NCBI RefSeq assembly: GCF_001676385.1 | Contig: NZ_LYVJ01000010.1 | Coordinates: 158,209-222,208 of the forward strand | Direction: 5' to 3' | Source: Stenotrophomonas maltophilia | Lineage (GTDB): Bacteria; Pseudomonadota; Gammaproteobacteria; Xanthomonadales; Xanthomonadaceae | DNA: 64,000 nucleotides | Part shown: piece after piece, positions 60,316 through 64,000 of the stretch | How the letters are laid out: every line of letters begins with the position of its first letter | How positions within the stretch are numbered: position 1 is the stretch's first letter | Position numbers and translations under genes: made by a program | The notes under the pieces: generated by a model | What the model was told of the DNA's origin: nothing | Databases searched by the model: none | Seen by the model: the letters and a program-made list of their open reading frames with translations, nothing else

Positions 60316-61110
60316 ATGAAACTGTTTGAGATCCTCCTGGTCGTGCTGACCCTGGCCTCCGGCCTGATCCTGCTCGCGGACAAGCTGTACCTGGCCAAGC
60401 GCCGGGCCCAGCGCGCCGGCCTGCTCGACACCGAACCGGTGCTGGTGGATTACTCGCGGGCGTTTTTCCCGGTGCTGGCGATCGTCCTGGTCGTGCGCAG
60501 CTTCATCGCCGAGCCGTACAAGATCCCGTCCAGCTCGATGATGCCGAACCTGCTGATCGGCGACTTCATCCTGGTCAACAAGTTCTCCTACGGCCTGCGC
60601 CTGCCGATCAGCAACACCAAGATCGTGCCGGTGGGCGAGCCGTCGCGCGGCGATGTGGTGGTGTTCCACTTTCCCGGCCACGGCGACAACGACCCGGCCA
60701 AGGGCGAGAACTTCATCAAGCGCGTGATCGGCGTGCCGGGTGACACCGTGGCCTTCGAAGGTGACAGCATCACCCTCAACGGCGAACCGCTGAAGTACGA
60801 CAACAAGGGCATCTACGCCGGCCACAAGGGGCAGGGCGAGGGTGCCAGCCTGCTGGTCGAGCACCTGCCGGGGCGTACCCACACCGTGCTGGAAACCAGC
60901 TATCCGCGCGGGCAGGGCCAGTGGACCGTGCCCGCCGGCAAGTACCTGGTGATGGGCGACAACCGCGACAACAGTGATGATGGCCGGTTCTGGGGCCTGC
61001 TGCCGGAAGAGAATCTGCGCGGCAAGGCGTTCCTGATCTGGCTGAACTGCCAGGGCTGGCTCTGCAAGGATGGTTTCGAGCCGTCGCGGATCGGCTCAGG
61101 CATCAACTGA
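60316..61110 (+). CDS. lepB: Signal peptidase I
   Basis: A 264-residue membrane protease that removes signal peptides. Two N-terminal helices (about 3-22 and 50-62), then Ser74 in IPSSSMMPNLLIGDFILVNK and the general-base Lys in GENFIKRVIGVPGD. Conserved MGDNRDNSDDGRFWGLLPEENL near the C-terminus. AAAGGA upstream of ATG. Gene order lepA-lepB-rnc-era-recO supports the call. Confidence 0.96.
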   Translation: MKLFEILLVVLTLASGLILLADKLYLAKRRAQRAGLLDTEPVLVDYSRAFFPVLAIVLVVRSFIAEPYKIPSSSMMPNLLIGDFILVNKFSYGLRLPISNTKIVPVGEPSRGDVVVFHFPGHGDNDPAKGENFIKRVIGVPGDTVAFEGDSITLNGEPLKYDNKGIYAGHKGQGEGASLLVEHLPGRTHTVLETSYPRGQGQWTVPAGKYLVMGDNRDNSDDGRFWGLLPEENLRGKAFLIWLNCQGWLCKDGFEPSRIGSGIN

Positions 61111-61148
61111 TCACCTTCACATCCAACGCGTATCTGGGGAGAAACGCA

Positions 61149-61532
61149 ATGAAGACGATGAACACGCAGCGTGGCATGACCCTCACTTCGTTCCTGACGG
61201 TCCTGATCGTGGTGGGCTTCTTCCTCTACATCGGCATGAAGCTGTTCCCGATGTACCAGGAGTACTACGCGGTGCGCTCGGCGATGAAGAGCCTGGCCAA
61301 CGAGCCCGGGGTGGGCAGCATGGAGCCGGCAAGCATCCAGGACCTGTTCTTCAAGCGCCTGTACATCAACTACTCGGACAATGTGAAGCCGGCCAACGTG
61401 AAGTTCGAGCGACGCGACAATGGCTGGACCCTCAAGGTCAACTACGAAGTGCGCCGTCCGCTGATCGGCAATCTCGACGTGGTTGGCAAATTCGATTCTT
61501 CCCAGGACCTGACCCGAAGCGGTGCCCAGTAA
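61149..61532 (+). CDS. DUF4845 domain protein
   Basis: A 127-residue protein with one N-terminal helix (about 10-32, [22 protein letters not shown]), preceded by NTQRGMTL, which resembles a type IV prepilin leader but lacks the usual Phe and Glu+5. The rest is a small periplasmic domain ([34 protein letters not shown]). It is a regular member between lepB and rnc in gammaproteobacteria; function unknown. Overlaps rnc by 11 bp. Confidence 0.86.
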   Translation: MKTMNTQRGMTLTSFLTVLIVVGFFLYIGMKLFPMYQEYYAVRSAMKSLANEPGVGSMEPASIQDLFFKRLYINYSDNVKPANVKFERRDNGWTLKVNYEVRRPLIGNLDVVGKFDSSQDLTRSGAQ

Positions 61533-62202
61533 ATTCATCCAACGTGGCGACCTGATCGGTCATGCCTTCCGCGACCCGGCCCTGCTCCGGCAGGCGCTGA
61601 CGCATCGCAGTGCCGGCGCGCCCCATAACGAGCGCCTGGAATTCCTGGGCGACAGCATCGTCAACATGATGGTGGCCGAGGCGCTGTACCAGCGCTGGCC
61701 CAAGGCCGACGAGGGCGCGCTGACCCGCGCCCGCGCCGAACTGGTGCGTGAGGGAGCGCTGGCGGTGATCGCGCGCACGCTGCAGCTGGGCGAACGGTTG
61801 ACCCTGGGGCCGGGTGAAATGAAGTCCGGGGGGCATCGCCGCGATTCGATCCTGGCCGATGCCCTGGAGGCCGTGGTGGCCGCGATCTATCTCGATGCCG
61901 GCTTCGAGGCCTGCCGCGCGCGGGTGCTGCCCTGGTTCACGGACTCGCTGGCGGCGTTGCCGGCCACCGGCCGGCCCGAGAAGGACCCCAAGACCCGCCT
62001 GCAGGAATGGCTGCAGGCCCGACAGAAGGCGTTGCCGCAGTACGAACTGGTGTCAGAATCCGGTGACGACCATGCCAAGCACTTCCGGGTACGCTGCATC
62101 GTGGCCGACCCGCATGCCAGCACCGAGGGCGAAGGCGCCTCGCGGCGGCTAGCCGAACAACAGGCGGCTGCGGCCGTCCTAGAACAACTGGATTCCAAGT
62201 GA
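61522..62202 (+). CDS. rnc: Ribonuclease III
   Basis: A 226-residue double-strand RNA endonuclease. Catalytic domain signature [17 protein letters not shown] and the second acidic site [19 protein letters not shown]-terminal dsRNA-binding domain begins about residue 153 ([20 protein letters not shown]). Acts in rRNA processing. GTG 61522 lies inside the end of the preceding gene; overlap and coupling are common in this operon. Overlaps era by 4 bp (GTGA). Confidence 0.96.
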   Translation: MPSKFIQRGDLIGHAFRDPALLRQALTHRSAGAPHNERLEFLGDSIVNMMVAEALYQRWPKADEGALTRARAELVREGALAVIARTLQLGERLTLGPGEMKSGGHRRDSILADALEAVVAAIYLDAGFEACRARVLPWFTDSLAALPATGRPEKDPKTRLQEWLQARQKALPQYELVSESGDDHAKHFRVRCIVADPHASTEGEGASRRLAEQQAAAAVLEQLDSK

Positions 62203-63095
62203 GCGAACAAACTCCCCATCATTGTGGCAGCGTGGCCGTCATCGGCCGCCCGAACGTGGGCAAGTCGACCCTGACCAATGCCCTGGTCGGGGCCAAGGTC
62301 AGCATCGTCTCAAACCGACCGCAGACCACGCGCCATCGCCTGCTGGGCATTGCCACCTATCCGGAAGGCCAGCTGGTGCTGGTCGACACGCCCGGCCTGC
62401 ACAAGGTGCAGAAGCGGGCGATGAACCGGGTGATGAATCGCGCTGCGCGCGGTTCGCTGGAAGGCGTCGACGCCGGCCTGCTGGTGATCGAAGCCGGCCG
62501 CTGGGACGAAGAAGACAGCCTGGCCTTCAACGTGCTGCGCGACGCCGGCATTCCGGTCGTGCTGGTGGTCAACAAGATCGACCGCCTGAAGGACAAGGGC
62601 GCGCTGCTGCCGTTCCTGCAGGAAGTCACTGCCGGCCGTGACTTCGCCGCCGTGCATCCGATCTCGGCGCAGAAGCGCAACGGCCTGGACGCGCTGGTGC
62701 GGGACGTGCTGAAGCTGCTGCCGGAAGCCCCGCCGATGTTTGGCGAGGACGAGATCACCGACCGCAGCCAGCGTTTCTTGGCCGGTGAACTGGTGCGCGA
62801 GCAGCTGATGCGGCAGCTGGGCGAGGAACTGCCATACGCCACGACCGTCGAGATCGAACGCTTCACCGAGGACGGCAACCTGCTGCGCATTGGCGCGGTG
62901 ATCTGGGTTGAGCGCGAGGGCCAGAAGGCAATCGTGATCGGCAAGGGCGGAACCCGCCTGAAAGAGATCGGAGCCAAGTCCCGCCTGCAGATGGAGCGCC
63001 TGTTCGGGGCCAAGGTGTTCCTGGAGACGTGGGTCCGCGTGCGGGAAGGCTGGTCCGACGATGAGGCCGCACTGAAGGCCTTCGGTTACGAGTAA
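62199..63095 (+). CDS. era: GTPase Era
   Basis: A 298-residue GTPase for 16S rRNA maturation and 30S assembly. G motifs: [12 protein letters not shown], the switch [18 protein letters not shown] and NKIDRL, then a KH RNA-binding domain with [17 protein letters not shown]. Start GTG 62199 overlaps the rnc stop. recO follows after 18 bp. Confidence 0.97.
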   Translation: MSEQTPHHCGSVAVIGRPNVGKSTLTNALVGAKVSIVSNRPQTTRHRLLGIATYPEGQLVLVDTPGLHKVQKRAMNRVMNRAARGSLEGVDAGLLVIEAGRWDEEDSLAFNVLRDAGIPVVLVVNKIDRLKDKGALLPFLQEVTAGRDFAAVHPISAQKRNGLDALVRDVLKLLPEAPPMFGEDEITDRSQRFLAGELVREQLMRQLGEELPYATTVEIERFTEDGNLLRIGAVIWVEREGQKAIVIGKGGTRLKEIGAKSRLQMERLFGAKVFLETWVRVREGWSDDEAALKAFGYE

Positions 63096-63113
63096 GCGGT
63101 TGCAGTCGCTTCG

Positions 63114-63833
63114 ATGCTGATCGAGGACGACACTGGCTTCGTGCTGCATGCACGGGCTTACCGCGAGACCAGCCTGCTGGTCGAAGTACTGAGCGCGCAG
63201 CACGGCCGCATCGGCCTGCTCGCCCGAGGCGTGTCTACCGCCAAGGGCCAGGTGCTGCGGGCCGCCCTGCAGCCGTTGCAGTGGATTCGCTTCAGTGCCC
63301 AGCAGCGCGGGGAACTGGCCCAGCTGCGCGGCGCCGAGGCACTGGATGCGGCGCCTCGCCTGGTCGGCCCGGCGATGCTGGCCGGCTTCTACCTGAGTGA
63401 ACTGACCCTGCGCCTTGCGCCCAGGCAGGATCCGCTGCCCGAGCTGTACCTGGCCTATGGCGAGGCGCGTGCGCGCTTGGCCGTGGGTGCCGGCCTGGCC
63501 TGGACCCTGCGCCGTTTTGAACGCGAACTGCTGTCCGCCCTGGGCCTGGGCTTCGCGCTGGACAGTGCCAGTGACGGGCAACCGATCGACCCGGCCGCGC
63601 GCTATGAGCTGGATCCGCTGGAGGGCGCGCAGCGCCTGCTCAGCGAGCGCGGCGACGCGCGTCGCGCGGCCGCCACAGGATCGGCGCTGCTGGCGCTGGC
63701 CGCTGACCAGGAACCCGACGCGGCCGATCTGGCCAGCCTGCGCCTGCCGATGCGGCGGGTGCTGGCCCATCACCTCGGACCGCGCGGCCTGAAGTCCTGG
63801 GAAATGCTCGAGCAGCTGGCTCCGCGCAGGTAG
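63114..63833 (+). CDS. recO: DNA repair protein RecO
   Basis: A 239-residue recombination mediator that loads RecA on SSB-coated DNA with RecR. N-terminal OB fold ([23 protein letters not shown], residues about 9-75), then a helical domain with [23 protein letters not shown], typical of gammaproteobacterial RecO without the zinc finger. End of the conserved era-recO cluster; a composite repeat begins directly behind the stop. Confidence 0.94.
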   Translation: MLIEDDTGFVLHARAYRETSLLVEVLSAQHGRIGLLARGVSTAKGQVLRAALQPLQWIRFSAQQRGELAQLRGAEALDAAPRLVGPAMLAGFYLSELTLRLAPRQDPLPELYLAYGEARARLAVGAGLAWTLRRFERELLSALGLGFALDSASDGQPIDPAARYELDPLEGAQRLLSERGDARRAAATGSALLALAADQEPDAADLASLRLPMRRVLAHHLGPRGLKSWEMLEQLAPRR

Positions 63834-63836
63834 GGG

Positions 63837-64000
63837 CGGCGGCAGGGCTTGCAGCCCTGGACCTGCCGAATCAACGTCAAGGTCAACGGCAGAAGCTGGC
63901 TATCCGTGGGATGGCGGGGTGGGTCCGGTTGAGGGGGACGCTGCAAGTCCCCCTCCGGGGCCCGGCCCAGCCGCCAGCGGCTGGGCCGGACCCCGGGGGG
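63837..64000 (+). repeat. Composite fold-back element, copy D, directly behind recO (cut by window edge)
   Basis: Hairpin GCAGGGCTTGCAGCCCTG, ACCTGCCGAA, a purine-rich linker, TATCCGTGGGATGGCG, arm GGCGGGGTGGGTCCGGTTGA plus GGGGG (63913-63937) and a small hairpin GAGGGGGAC/GTCCCCCTC. Then CGGCCCAGCCGCCAGCGGCTG, which also occurs in the loop of copy A. The pairing arm probably lies beyond the window. Copy B behind eptA has the same modules. Confidence 0.6.

Noticed and set aside
61149..61532. DUF4845 protein as a type IV pilin
   Set aside because: QRGMTL resembles a prepilin cleavage site, but the Phe at +1 and Glu at +5 are missing and the gene is the usual lepB-rnc neighbour.

Overview
The window is a stretch of high-GC gammaproteobacterial chromosome. 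Gene content and dispersed GTAG-type palindromic repeats point to Stenotrophomonas (Xanthomonadaceae), probably the S. maltophilia complex. The genus is inferred from recalled gene order, protein similarity and the SMAG/GTAG repeats; no search was run. I found 47 protein genes (one cut by the left edge), a tandem glycine riboswitch, several terminators and many intergenic repeats. I saw no rRNA, tRNA, CRISPR array, transposase or prophage.

Left part (1-20 kb). The end of prpC is followed by acnD, a ParD/ParE-type toxin-antitoxin pair, prpF and prpD, so most of a methylcitrate (propionate) locus is present with a TA module inside it. Next come an alpha-2-macroglobulin-like lipoprotein with pbpC (periplasmic defence and cell-wall repair), a ferritin-like protein with a peroxiredoxin, a CbpA-type J protein, a PilH-type response regulator and an acrylyl-CoA reductase-like enzyme. 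hflK-hflC-DUF2065-purA follows in the conserved proteobacterial order.

Middle (22-46 kb). This holds a multi-HAMP chemoreceptor, a clade-2 catalase with a histone-H1-like basic protein behind it and a divergent PAS-AraC regulator, an amino-acid permease, a VOC protein, gcvP under a tandem glycine riboswitch, and a Bcr/CflA exporter with a siderophore-interacting protein. An ACE-like M2 peptidase is followed by a 683-bp repeat-filled gap. A probable envelope-remodelling locus comes next: GT39 glycosyltransferase, PAP2 phosphatase and EptA phosphoethanolamine transferase, divergent from the two-component system colR-colS. A DUF819 membrane protein ends this part.

Right part (46-64 kb). Here are the cstA-ybdD pair, two pirins around a small secreted protein and aqpZ, and a FadJ-type beta-oxidation protein. 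The sigma-E block rpoE-rseA-mucD has a good candidate sigma-E promoter in front of it. It runs into lepA-lepB-DUF4845-rnc-era-recO, a conserved housekeeping cluster.

Repeats are the most unusual layer. There are three kinds: (i) GTAG/SMAG REP hairpins, single or paired, one of which supplies the stop codon of pbpC; (ii) three copies of a GGGGTCAGATCC hairpin; (iii) four copies of a composite element (GC hairpin, AGC-rich linker, long fold-back), three of which start directly behind stop codons. I do not recognise a name for the last two.
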